From Vibrio sp. UBA2441 (GTDB taxonomy: Bacteria > Pseudomonadota > Gammaproteobacteria > Enterobacterales > Vibrionaceae): a stretch of DNA of 8,583 bases. Below, one piece after another: positions 1 through 6,188 of this stretch (position 1 is its first letter; each line of letters opens with the position of its first letter). The notes under the pieces are model-generated. The model saw only the letters and a list, made by a program, of their open reading frames with translations, made no database searches and was not told where the DNA came from. The stretch covers positions 1 through 8,583 of the forward strand of contig DDQN01000104.1 in NCBI GenBank assembly GCA_002342685.1, in the 5' to 3' direction. The position numbers were made by a program, and so were the translations under genes.

Positions 1-1
1 G

Positions 2-151
2 CACAACAAGACGTTGGCGGCACAGCTGTATGGCGAGTTCAAGGAGTTCTTCCCGGACAATGCGGTTGAATACTTTGTCTCCTATTACGATTATTACCAG
101 CCGGCAATATTAGTTGACCACTACAATGTAACTACTCCAAGGAGCTCTTAA
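2..151 (+). pseudogene. uvrB: uvrB internal fragment fused in frame to a foreign tail
   Basis: Reading from base 2, the first 34 codons give a near-perfect match to the UvrB excinuclease subunit just after the Walker A region, including HNKTLAAQLYGE and VEYFVSYYDYYQP. The latter is the tyrosine-rich beta-hairpin that UvrB pushes between the DNA strands to verify damage. After the proline codon at 101-103, UvrB should continue EAYVPSSDTF. Instead the frame reads AILVDHYNVTTPRSS and stops at 149-151. Helicase motifs beyond the hairpin are absent, so this product cannot act in repair. The frame is open to the left edge, so the 5' part of uvrB may lie outside the window. The rest of uvrB is not found to the right. 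The cause could be an insertion, a partial duplication or an assembly join. The UvrB identity is secure; the origin of the tail is unknown. Confidence 0.85.
139..144 (+). promoter_or_regulatory. Ribosome binding site of the PqqD-like gene
   Basis: AAGGAG lies 11 bases before the ATG at 156, inside the last codons of the uvrB-chimera frame. Translation of the small gene can therefore start independently of the chimera, although the 4-base gap between stop and start also permits coupling. No convincing promoter is visible in 105-138, so transcription probably enters from the left. Confidence 0.55.
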
Positions 152-155
152 TCAT

Positions 156-431
156 ATGAAGATAGAACTTATTCACTTTGAAAATACATTCAAGCTTAGG
201 AAAAACAAAGACGATACAGGCATCATTTCATGCAAAAAAGGTCTGATGAAACTGGATGAAGTGGCCCTAGATCAAGTTATCGCACTCAATAGTTCAGAAT
301 CCATAGAATCTGCAACTACCCAAATGCTATCTGTATACAACGGAGATGCCGACGTCATAAAAAACGATCTGATAGAAACACTACGAAAACTTAAATCATA
401 TACTATTGTTCATAACAAAATCATAATATGA
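156..431 (+). CDS. PqqD-like peptide-modification chaperone (RiPP recognition element)
   Basis: This 91-residue protein has the layout of the PqqD family. A short beta-rich start is followed by a GLMKLDEVALDQVIALNSS segment (about residues 29-47), which matches the family's 'loss of charge, L-n-axxI' core. A helix then leads into YNGDADVIKNDLIETLRKL (about 61-79), the usual 'v..Dv...L..L' end helix. PqqD domains bind the leader of a precursor peptide and present it to a radical SAM/SPASM enzyme. Here the protein is free-standing and of normal length for the family. It overlaps the start of the MATE gene by ATGA, so the two are co-translated. No radical SAM partner and no precursor gene is seen next to it. 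The DNA is AT-rich. The family call rests on pattern recognition of a short, divergent protein, so it is moderate. Confidence 0.6.
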   Translation: MKIELIHFENTFKLRKNKDDTGIISCKKGLMKLDEVALDQVIALNSSESIESATTQMLSVYNGDADVIKNDLIETLRKLKSYTIVHNKIII

Positions 432-1750
432 GCTCTTCGTTTGCTCGGCTACACAAACTATCAATACCAATTTATTTTTCATACTTGATTGGTGTTCTAT
501 TTCACTTTGCTGACAATGCAATTATAGGTCGATATAATATTGAAAGTTATGCAGTTGTAACCGTTATAGGATCAGTGATGTATTATATCATTGGCTCTAT
601 TGGTACATTCTCGCTGGCACTATCACTAAATGGTGCAAGCTTACTTGAGAAAAAGCATTATAAAAGATACGAAGATTTATTTAACACAACTATTGTTATT
701 GGATTAATACTCAGCTTTTTATTAATTCCAATATTTTACACGGCTGGGGGCAGAGTATTAAATATCTTCTTTTCGGAGGAGGTGACTCTTAACATAGCTA
801 CAGATTATCTTGAAATTATTTTATTCTGCATACCGCTAAATCTATTAATATTTACTTTCTCTTCGTACTTTAAAACAGTAGAAAAGCCTCAACCGCTGGT
901 TTATGCTTCAACATTTTCATCACTCGTTAACATAGTAGTAAATTATATCTTAGTGTTCGGTCATCTGGGCTTTCCACGTATGGGAGCGTCAGGCATAGCC
1001 ATTGGTACATTGACAGGATTAACAGTCAGTTTAGTGTTCTACTTATACTACTTTATCAAGCAGACACATATTCGGATCAGATTAAGGTTCAGCAAGATAC
1101 AAGCGACGAAAATCTTAAAGTCCTTTACAACACTGTTTATTCAGGATCTGTTCGAATTTACGATATTCTATTTCTTCTTACTCGCCGTGATATCATCATC
1201 AGGCTCGGTTAACGCTGCAATTTATGGCGTGTTATCAACAATATTTTCACTTCTAGTAATGTACTCATACTCATACGGAAATACCCTATTAATCATCGCC
1301 AGAAAGGAAAGCAATAATCCAACCAAAATAGTACACTTGCTACGAATATGTATTATAGCTTTTGTATTGGTATACGCTCTGTTTACGTTAATTATCTATA
1401 TAACAGATACCATGATTCCAGCTTTAATTACAAACTATGACGACATTTTAAAAGGAAGTACCAGATATATCCTTATTTTTTCGGTTAGCCAAGTTTTTAT
1501 CGGCGTATCCACAATTATGAGATACTATCTCAATGGAATAGGTTTTGAAAAATACGTATTGAAAACCTGCTGCTTAGTCTGCACAATTTCTGGCACTACA
1601 ATCTACGCAATTAATTATCTGCATAGCCAATCATTCAACTGGATATTAATCCTATTCGCAGTCTCATATGCAGTTCTAACTGTTGTATTCACAATGAAGA
1701 TCATTTCTGAGTTAGGTAACAACACTAGCATCCAAGTAAGAATTAAGTAA
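428..1750 (+). CDS. MATE-family efflux transporter
   Basis: This is a 440-residue polytopic membrane protein of normal MATE length, with about twelve hydrophobic segments across two repeated halves. The N-terminal half starts with SIPIYFSYLIGVLFHFADNAIIG, which resembles the family's first helix (…P…l…l…vD…iG). The segment HLGFPRMGASGIAIGT, around residues 178-193, matches the conserved MATE 'G…GxxGaaiaT' signature. Such carriers use H+ or Na+ gradients to export drugs or small peptides across the inner membrane. The start overlaps the PqqD-like gene by four bases and has no Shine-Dalgarno of its own, so translation is probably coupled. Together with a PqqD-like partner it most likely exports a modified peptide; this is inferred from context only. 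The gene is very AT-rich: 18 of 60 bases are G or C at 481-540, against 35 of 60 at 4801-4860 in the LysR gene. This suggests acquisition by transfer. Confidence 0.85.
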   Translation: MSSSFARLHKLSIPIYFSYLIGVLFHFADNAIIGRYNIESYAVVTVIGSVMYYIIGSIGTFSLALSLNGASLLEKKHYKRYEDLFNTTIVIGLILSFLLIPIFYTAGGRVLNIFFSEEVTLNIATDYLEIILFCIPLNLLIFTFSSYFKTVEKPQPLVYASTFSSLVNIVVNYILVFGHLGFPRMGASGIAIGTLTGLTVSLVFYLYYFIKQTHIRIRLRFSKIQATKILKSFTTLFIQDLFEFTIFYFFLLAVISSSGSVNAAIYGVLSTIFSLLVMYSYSYGNTLLIIARKESNNPTKIVHLLRICIIAFVLVYALFTLIIYITDTMIPALITNYDDILKGSTRYILIFSVSQVFIGVSTIMRYYLNGIGFEKYVLKTCCLVCTISGTTIYAINYLHSQSFNWILILFAVSYAVLTVVFTMKIISELGNNTSIQVRIK

Positions 1751-1781
1751 CCAAAGAAGTTAATCGAGAAGAGTTCATTAT

Positions 1782-1796
1782 CGGTCCAATAGACCG
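1782..1796 (+). terminator. Weak hairpin after the MATE gene
   Basis: CGGTC (1782-1786) and GACCG (1792-1796) can pair around a 5-base loop, followed by GTTT. The stem is short and the T-tract poor, so termination here is only a possibility. It lies about 30 bases after the MATE stop codon and close to the point where the AT-rich composition ends. Confidence 0.2.
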
Positions 1797-1918
1797 GTTT
1801 CAAATACATCGGGACAGCCAATAAAGAGCTCCGTTGGGTGCTCCGTCATGCAGTACGTTGCTACACAAAAAAGAAGCCCCCACCGGCATTGGAACTGCGA
1901 ATCAAAGCCAAAGACTAA
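1793..1918 (+). pseudogene. Orphan reading-frame remnant, family not recognised
   Basis: This frame is open for 41 codons after a TAG at 1790-1792 and ends in TAA at 1916-1918. It has no ATG start. It encodes a basic stretch containing KELRWVLRHAVR and then TKKKPPPALELRIKAKD, which reads like the true C-terminal end of a protein. Its base composition is closer to the right-hand genes than to the MATE gene. It could be the tail of a gene cut off by the event that brought in the AT-rich cassette, or a chance frame. I do not recognise the family. Its stop codon overlaps the stop codon of the HPP gene on the other strand. Confidence 0.25.
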
Positions 1919-2373
1919 GCTTGTCTGAGCTCTGATTGTTCGATCCAGATTCGGTAAACGGCGCCCACAGCAACAATCACAACTGCACCCGCAATAACCG
2001 GGTTTATCAGAAACGTCCAGCCCGGCTGAGCTAACATAATCAGAATCGGATTTGCACCTGCAGGAGGGTGCGTCGTTTTTGTAGCCAACATAGCAAAAAC
2101 ACCCAGCCCGGTTGCCAACGCGAGTGACAAGTACTCCACCCCCAAAAACTGAACAAAAGTAAGCCCTATTATACTGGTAATTAAATGACCAAAGATGACA
2201 TTCTTTGGCTGGGCAAGCGGGCTATTTGGAATCCCAAACACTAAAACGGTTGTGGCACCGAAGGGAGCCATTAACCAGAGTTCGGTCCCAAACTGATCAC
2301 GCAAATAAGCCAGTATAAGAATAGCCACAGTCGCACCAGCACCAGCGATCAATGGTTGAGTTAAGTTTTTCAT
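1915..2373 (-). CDS. HPP-family integral membrane protein
   Basis: A 152-residue membrane protein with four to five hydrophobic helices (roughly residues 4-24, 32-48, 59-79, 82-98 and 121-144). The family-naming HPP motif is intact in KTTHPPAGANP at about 99-109, and MAPFGATTVLVFG near 35-47 is also typical. HPP proteins are small inner-membrane proteins, and some cyanobacterial and chloroplast members take up nitrite; the substrate here is unknown. I chose the ATG at 2373-2371 over an in-frame ATG at 2424. The downstream start has an AAAGGAAAG purine tract before it and begins directly at MKNLTQPLIAG, while the longer form would overlap the preceding gene and add a charged non-family extension. 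It follows the oxidoreductase by 25 bases on the same strand, so they very likely share a transcript. Confidence 0.85.
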   Translation of the reverse strand: MKNLTQPLIAGAGATVAILILAYLRDQFGTELWLMAPFGATTVLVFGIPNSPLAQPKNVIFGHLITSIIGLTFVQFLGVEYLSLALATGLGVFAMLATKTTHPPAGANPILIMLAQPGWTFLINPVIAGAVVIVAVGAVYRIWIEQSELRQA

Positions 2374-2398
2374 CTTTTTCTTTCTTTCCTTTGGGTCT

Positions 2399-3967
2399 TC
2401 ATATGTCCAGGTAGATAAGATCATTCTGTGGCCGTGACACGCAGGGGCACATGAGTGTTTTACGCTCGGATTCTGTCAGGCAGTTGTCTCGGTGTTCCAC
2501 ATCACTCCCCTCATAGTTGATCATACAACTCCTACAGTCACCGGTTTCGCAACCGCTAGGAAGGGCAATACCATTATCGTGAATCACCTGAAGCAAACTT
2601 TGGTTTTCGGGCACCTGTAACGTGACACCTGATTGAACAAGCTTTGCATTAAAAGAATTCTCCCCGGAAACTTTCGCAGCAGAAAATTGTTCGTATCGAA
2701 TACGCTCAGGATCGATACCTAGGCGGTCAGCAACCTCTAGCATTTCGGATAACAACCTTTGCGGGCCACATACATAAAACAGACTATCCTCAGGCGCATT
2801 AACAAGAAGCGCTTCGACATTCAGTCGCTGTTGTGTCTCTCTGCTATACAGTTTGATTCGGCCCGGGAACGCTTTTGATAGCCGTTCCTGAAAGGCCATT
2901 TGGCTGAGCTTGCTCCCTGTGTAATGCAGAAAAAACTCTCGCCCCTCTTTATCAAGTTGCTGCGCCATCGCTTTGATCGGTGTAATACCAATTCCCGCAG
3001 CTATCAGCACTGCTGGTCTTGCGTCTGAATGCAGGGAGAAGAAGTTTTCAGGTGTTGCACAGTTAAGCTGTAGCCCCAGATGAAACTGATTGTGAACGGC
3101 TGCCGAGCCTCCGCTTCCGTTTTCATCACGGAGTACTGCTATCTCGTACATATCTCTTCTTGCCGGATTGGAGCAGATAGAGTATCTGCGCTCACTCGCT
3201 TCGCCACTTTCCAGCACCACAGGTATGTTGAGGTGCGCGCCAGCCGACACTTCTAGCAGGTCCACTCCGTCTCTATGACGCAGTTCGTAAGCTCGGATCC
3301 GACTGGTTAGCTGCCGTACTCCTGTGATTATCAGAGGCCACTCTCCGTCACCGAGTGTTTTCAAATCGCTCTCGCTTTCTTGTCGATCTTTCAACTTTCG
3401 ATTCTCAGCCAGCAAAGGAGTAATGACATGAGACATTTCCTGTTCGGTATATCTGAGCGTAATATATTTGGGGCAGTTCCAGTCGAATGCTTCAATATGA
3501 ATAACGAATCCGCGCTCTACGGCAGCGGGGTATCCTTCAACTTCTAATCGAACCAAAGCGTCCCAGTCATCATCCGCAACCTGCTCTATCGTTCCGCTCA
3601 GTTTCAGACGACGCTGATTGGGGTAATCCATAAAGAACAGTGAAACGCGGTTATTACTGCGGAAATTGCCTGTACTGACGTATTGTCGGTTTCCACTAAA
3701 ATCGGCAAAACCTATGGTGGAGGCATCCAGAACCCGCATAAAACCAGCAGGCCCGCCACGATGTTGCACGTAAGGCCAACCCGTTTCGCTGACACTAGCC
3801 ATATAGAAACTATCACGCTCAGTAATAAACTGTGCCTCATTGTCAGAGAGCAGGTGGTTATAGTCTTCCCCCCGCTCCATCGACTGATACCCAGCGCGGC
3901 TCCCCATTTCTCTCTGGGCCTGTTTCACTCCATCGGTAAACATCAGCTGTGCATATTTGTGTGGCAT
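2399..3967 (-). CDS. PNPOx-like / ferredoxin reductase / [2Fe-2S] ferredoxin fusion oxidoreductase
   Basis: A 522-residue soluble flavo-iron-sulfur protein made of three modules. Residues about 40-175 form a pyridoxamine-5'-phosphate-oxidase-like FMN-binding split barrel (FYMASVSETGWPYVQHRGG, then RVSLFFMDYPNQRRLKLSG). Residues about 210-430 are a ferredoxin-NADP reductase module: RRYSICSNP (260-268) is the flavin-binding RxYS motif, GIGITP (325-330) the nucleotide-binding loop, and YVCGP (398-402) the end of the NAD(P) site. Residues about 440-522 are a plant-type ferredoxin with C473-x4-C478-x2-C481 and a fourth ligand in MCPCVSR (C507 or C509). Electrons should pass from NAD(P)H through flavin to the 2Fe-2S cluster and an acceptor, perhaps the N-terminal domain; the substrate is unknown. 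GGAGG lies just before the ATG. It sits between the AhpD-like and HPP genes on the same strand. Confidence 0.9.
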   Translation of the reverse strand: MPHKYAQLMFTDGVKQAQREMGSRAGYQSMERGEDYNHLLSDNEAQFITERDSFYMASVSETGWPYVQHRGGPAGFMRVLDASTIGFADFSGNRQYVSTGNFRSNNRVSLFFMDYPNQRRLKLSGTIEQVADDDWDALVRLEVEGYPAAVERGFVIHIEAFDWNCPKYITLRYTEQEMSHVITPLLAENRKLKDRQESESDLKTLGDGEWPLIITGVRQLTSRIRAYELRHRDGVDLLEVSAGAHLNIPVVLESGEASERRYSICSNPARRDMYEIAVLRDENGSGGSAAVHNQFHLGLQLNCATPENFFSLHSDARPAVLIAAGIGITPIKAMAQQLDKEGREFFLHYTGSKLSQMAFQERLSKAFPGRIKLYSRETQQRLNVEALLVNAPEDSLFYVCGPQRLLSEMLEVADRLGIDPERIRYEQFSAAKVSGENSFNAKLVQSGVTLQVPENQSLLQVIHDNGIALPSGCETGDCRSCMINYEGSDVEHRDNCLTESERKTLMCPCVSRPQNDLIYLDI

Positions 3968-3990
3968 GACGACCTCCTGATTAATCTGAC

Positions 3991-4019
3991 AAGGCTAAGC
4001 AAAAACCGGCCCTAGCCTT
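3991..4019 (-). other. Inverted repeat between the AhpD-like and oxidoreductase genes
   Basis: AAGGCTA (3991-3997) and TAGCCTT (4013-4019) form a perfect 7-base stem around a 15-base loop in the 100-base gap between the two minus-strand genes. No T-run follows on the minus strand, so it is not a standard terminator for the AhpD-like gene. It could stabilise the 5' end of the downstream message or partly reduce read-through. On the plus strand it is followed by a T-rich stretch, but no plus-strand gene ends here. Confidence 0.35.
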
Positions 4020-4067
4020 CTTTCTATTTTTCTAACTATCTAATTATTTATTAAACCGTCACGAGGC

Positions 4068-4604
4068 TTACTGAAGATCAATTTTAGGGAAATCAATCTC
4101 TACTCTGCTCGCTTTGCCGAGAATGTTGGTCAGCACGTTCATGCCAACATGCGTGATTATTTCCACAATGTCCGCATCGCTATATCCAGCATTACGAATT
4201 TCAAGCAACTCTGCCGTTGAAACTTCCCCGTTCTTTTCTGCTAATGAGCGGGCGAACTTAACCGCCACTGCCGCTTTGCTATCTTCACTACCACCATTAC
4301 GGTTCGCTTTCATTTCATTGTTAGACAGACCCGCTTTACGCCCGATGGCGGTATGGGCTGAAACGCAATACTGACATGCATTCTGCTGGGCAAGACCCAG
4401 AGCAATACGCTCTCTTGTTTGTGGGTCTAAGCTTCCTGCTCCGGCAATACTGTGCAAGCCAAGAAAGGCGTTCAGTGCTGACGGGGAGTTTGCAAACACT
4501 CTCAGAAAATTAGGCACAGTACCCAGTTGTTGTCCGATTACTGTATATAGAGCTTGCTGCTCTGTGTTTGCTTTTTCATTTGTGACCAGATTAATGCGAC
4601 TCAT
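4068..4604 (-). CDS. AhpD-like carboxymuconolactone decarboxylase-family protein
   Basis: A 178-residue protein of the AhpD/CMD superfamily, normal for the single-domain peroxidase-related type. The catalytic set is visible: E65 in TRERIAL, then C77-Q-Y-C80 and H84 in ACQYCVSAHTAIG. The 12-3-4 spacing equals that of the Glu, two Cys and distal His used by mycobacterial AhpD for its thiol peroxidase/reductase relay. A redox role in peroxide or organic-radical detoxification is therefore more likely than true gamma-carboxymuconolactone decarboxylation. A clear AAGGAG precedes the ATG at 4604. It is the first gene of a minus-strand group and is divergent from a LysR regulator, which probably controls it. 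The fold and motif are confident; the substrate is not known. Confidence 0.88.
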   Translation of the reverse strand: MSRINLVTNEKANTEQQALYTVIGQQLGTVPNFLRVFANSPSALNAFLGLHSIAGAGSLDPQTRERIALGLAQQNACQYCVSAHTAIGRKAGLSNNEMKANRNGGSEDSKAAVAVKFARSLAEKNGEVSTAELLEIRNAGYSDADIVEIITHVGMNVLTNILGKASRVEIDFPKIDLQ

Positions 4605-4683
4605 TTTGTTCTCCTTACTTTCTCATTGTTTGGTTTCAGCAGAAGCATTCCTTAGCTGACAGAAACAGTGTGACAAAAGCCGC

Positions 4684-4712
4684 TTGAAGAAAGAATAACC
4701 TTATTGCACAAT
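4684..4712 (+). promoter_or_regulatory. Candidate promoter of the LysR-type gene
   Basis: TTGAAG (4684-4689) and CACAAT (4707-4712) are separated by 17 bases, each matching the sigma-70 consensus at four of six positions. Transcription would start near 4719, exactly at the dyad described separately, which suits autorepression. The corresponding minus-strand promoter for the AhpD-like gene should overlap this 145-base divergent region, but I see no clean match for it. Confidence 0.35.
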
Positions 4713-4718
4713 TCATTA

Positions 4719-4733
4719 TTCCAAAAACTGGAA
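4719..4733. promoter_or_regulatory. Candidate LysR-type operator (TTCCA-N5-TGGAA)
   Basis: TTCCA and TGGAA form a perfect interrupted palindrome. It contains the T-N11-A arrangement typical of LysR-family binding sites (TCCAAAAACTGGA). It lies 16 bases before the LysR start codon and about 115 bases before the divergent AhpD-like gene, a position typical of an autoregulatory or shared control site. Confidence 0.5.
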
Positions 4734-4749
4734 CAATGAAGAGGTAATC

Positions 4750-5652
4750 ATGGATCAGTTGCATCTAATGAAGGTATTTGTGGCCGTTGCTGAAAGCGAA
4801 GGTTTCGCCTCAGCCGCCAGGCAATTAAACATGTCTCCACCAGCCGTCACCCGAGCGATATCGGGCTTAGAGGAAAACCTCGGTGTTAAGTTGCTTAACC
4901 GTACTACGCGATTTGTTCGGGCAACAGAGGTTGGTCTGCGTTATCTTGACGATGCCAGAAGAATTCTGAGAGATGTTGAGCTGGCAAACGAAGCGGCTGT
5001 CGGAATCAACTCAGAGCCCAAGGGGGAGTTGAGCATTACCGCACCCGTTCTTTTTGGAGAAAGACACATTTTACCTGTTGTGGTTGAGTTCCTTAACCTC
5101 TACCCGGAAACCAGTGTTAACGCTGCGTTCCTAGACAGAACTGTGAATCTGATGGAAGAAGGGTTTGATTTAGGTATTCGCATTGGTGAACTCGCGGATT
5201 CAAGTATGCGGGCGAGGAAGATAGGAGAAGTTCGCCTTGTACTGGTTGCCTCAGAACAATACCTTGCCAGCCACGGCGCTCCTTTAACTCCACAAGCCCT
5301 TAAGCAGCATTCACTAATCAACTCTAGCTCTAACGACTTCTCCAGAGACTGGCTGTTTATGCAAGAAAATGAAAAGATAAAAGTACGGATACAACCCAGA
5401 TTAACCGTAACCACAAATCGGTCTGCTATCGAGGCCGCGAAAGCGGGACTGGGCATTGCCCGCGCGGTCTCTTATCAGGTAGCGGACGAAATTCGCAACG
5501 ATCAACTGCGCCCTATTCTAGAAGATTATCAGTCCGCTTCAATTCCGATTCATGTTATCCACCGTGAATCACGACTCTCTTCCACCAAAGTGAGAAGCTT
5601 TATTGATCTGCTGATTAAGCAATTTAAGTCCAGTACAATCGCTCTTTATTGA
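4750..5652 (+). CDS. LysR-type transcriptional regulator (CrgA-like group)
   Basis: A 300-residue regulator of standard LysR length. The N-terminal winged helix-turn-helix occupies about residues 1-60 (VFVAVAESEGFASAARQLNM, then SPPAVTRAISGLEENLG and LLNRTTR), followed by a linker helix. The effector-binding periplasmic-binding-protein-like fold occupies about 88-295. The wording of the DNA-binding domain and of the GELSITAPVLFGERHILP entry to the effector domain is typical of the CrgA-like subgroup. AGAGG precedes the ATG. It is divergent from the AhpD-like gene and most likely regulates it and the two genes behind it. The effector is unknown. A palindrome next to its start suggests it also controls itself. 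No clear terminator follows the gene. Confidence 0.92.
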   Translation: MDQLHLMKVFVAVAESEGFASAARQLNMSPPAVTRAISGLEENLGVKLLNRTTRFVRATEVGLRYLDDARRILRDVELANEAAVGINSEPKGELSITAPVLFGERHILPVVVEFLNLYPETSVNAAFLDRTVNLMEEGFDLGIRIGELADSSMRARKIGEVRLVLVASEQYLASHGAPLTPQALKQHSLINSSSNDFSRDWLFMQENEKIKVRIQPRLTVTTNRSAIEAAKAGLGIARAVSYQVADEIRNDQLRPILEDYQSASIPIHVIHRESRLSSTKVRSFIDLLIKQFKSSTIALY

Positions 5653-5697
5653 AGTAATCTTTGCGGGATTCTTAGTCATTCGCTGGTACAGAAAAAA

Positions 5698-5736
5698 GAT
5701 AACCGATAACCGATAACAAAACACGATAACGATAAC
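5698..5736. repeat. Tandem GATAAC repeats
   Basis: Five GATAAC units occur in 39 bases: three with a 7-base period (GATAACC), then AAAACAC, then two with a 6-base period. The hexamers resemble the GATAAT units of Fur boxes with the final T changed to C, so a protein-binding array is possible. Simple slippage expansion is just as possible. The array lies 46 bases after the LysR stop and leads directly into a diverged direct repeat. Confidence 0.7.
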
Positions 5737-5783
5737 AAGGACAGGCATGATAAAAGTAACCTATGAAGGTAATCATCGTTGAT
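5731..5783 (+). repeat. Left copy of diverged direct repeat flanking the toxin-antitoxin segment
   Basis: This stretch matches 6805-6857. The first block, ending in GGCATGATAAAAG (5744-5756), agrees at about 22 of 25 positions. A second block with AGGTAATCAT (5767-5776) follows after a short variable gap. Further along, AGTGAGA is also shared (near 5812 here and near 6894 in the other copy), so the relation may extend past 100 bases. The two copies bracket the toxin-antitoxin genes and the doubtful ORF before them. Confidence 0.6.
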
Positions 5784-5837
5784 TTCTAAGCCGCCAAAAT
5801 CAGTGAGATATTTATAACTATCCAGAGAAAAAGAGAG

Positions 5838-5865
5838 TAATTTCCCTATCAAAACTGGGAAATTA
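5838..5865 (-). terminator. Perfect inverted repeat, possible minus-strand terminator
   Basis: TAATTTCCC (5838-5846) and GGGAAATTA (5857-5865) pair without mismatch around a 10-base loop. Read on the minus strand, the hairpin is followed by CTCTCTTTTTCTC, a T-rich tail. It could end transcription coming from the region of the doubtful minus-strand ORF at 5931-6188. The stem is rich in A-T pairs and thus not strong. It could equally be an operator or a mobile-element end. Confidence 0.35.
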
Positions 5866-5930
5866 AAAATTGCAGGAACATGAAAACGTTGCGTTCGATG
5901 AAAGAAGAAACTGAGACCACCTAAAGAAGG

Positions 5931-6188
5931 TTAGCTAAGCTGATAGCCGCTGATTCGATGCCATTGCATCTTAGATATCGCTATCCGAAAGCTTTCTTTG
6001 CCACCAACCAACAACGCTCTTTTTCTTTCTAGTTGAGTTGAGTACATACTGCTAGCCTTCAATCTTTCCAGAAGTGGAGGTAGGGATAGATTAATACTGG
6101 CTTTTCCTTGTCTAGACTCTCCCCGTCCAGTCTTAAATGCCTTGTAGTTGCCCAACTTTAAAGCTAGTGCTAACATTTGTACACACAC
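5931..6188 (-). CDS. Doubtful small ORF, no family recognised
   Basis: An open frame of up to 85 codons (GTG start at 6188, or ATG at 6176) runs away from the toxin-antitoxin genes. Its middle, RQGKASINLSLPPLLERLKA, looks basic-amphipathic, and the end is KMQWHRISGYQLS. Neither start has a Shine-Dalgarno sequence, and the 5' part overlaps the likely promoter of the antitoxin gene. There is no other gene in 5653-6205, a stretch of about 550 bases that otherwise holds the GATAAC array, the left direct repeat and an inverted repeat. It may be a relic, a non-coding element or a real small gene; I cannot decide from the sequence. Confidence 0.25.
   Translation of the reverse strand: MCVQMLALALKLGNYKAFKTGRGESRQGKASINLSLPPLLERLKASSMYSTQLERKRALLVGGKESFRIAISKMQWHRISGYQLS

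Noticed and set aside
1615..1821. 68-codon minus-strand frame across the MATE 3' end
   Set aside because: It overlaps the conserved MATE coding region, has no family resemblance and no ribosome site; it is a shadow frame.
3683..4015. 110-codon plus-strand frame opposite the oxidoreductase N-terminus
   Set aside because: It lies over a well-supported coding region with recognisable domains and has no family features of its own.
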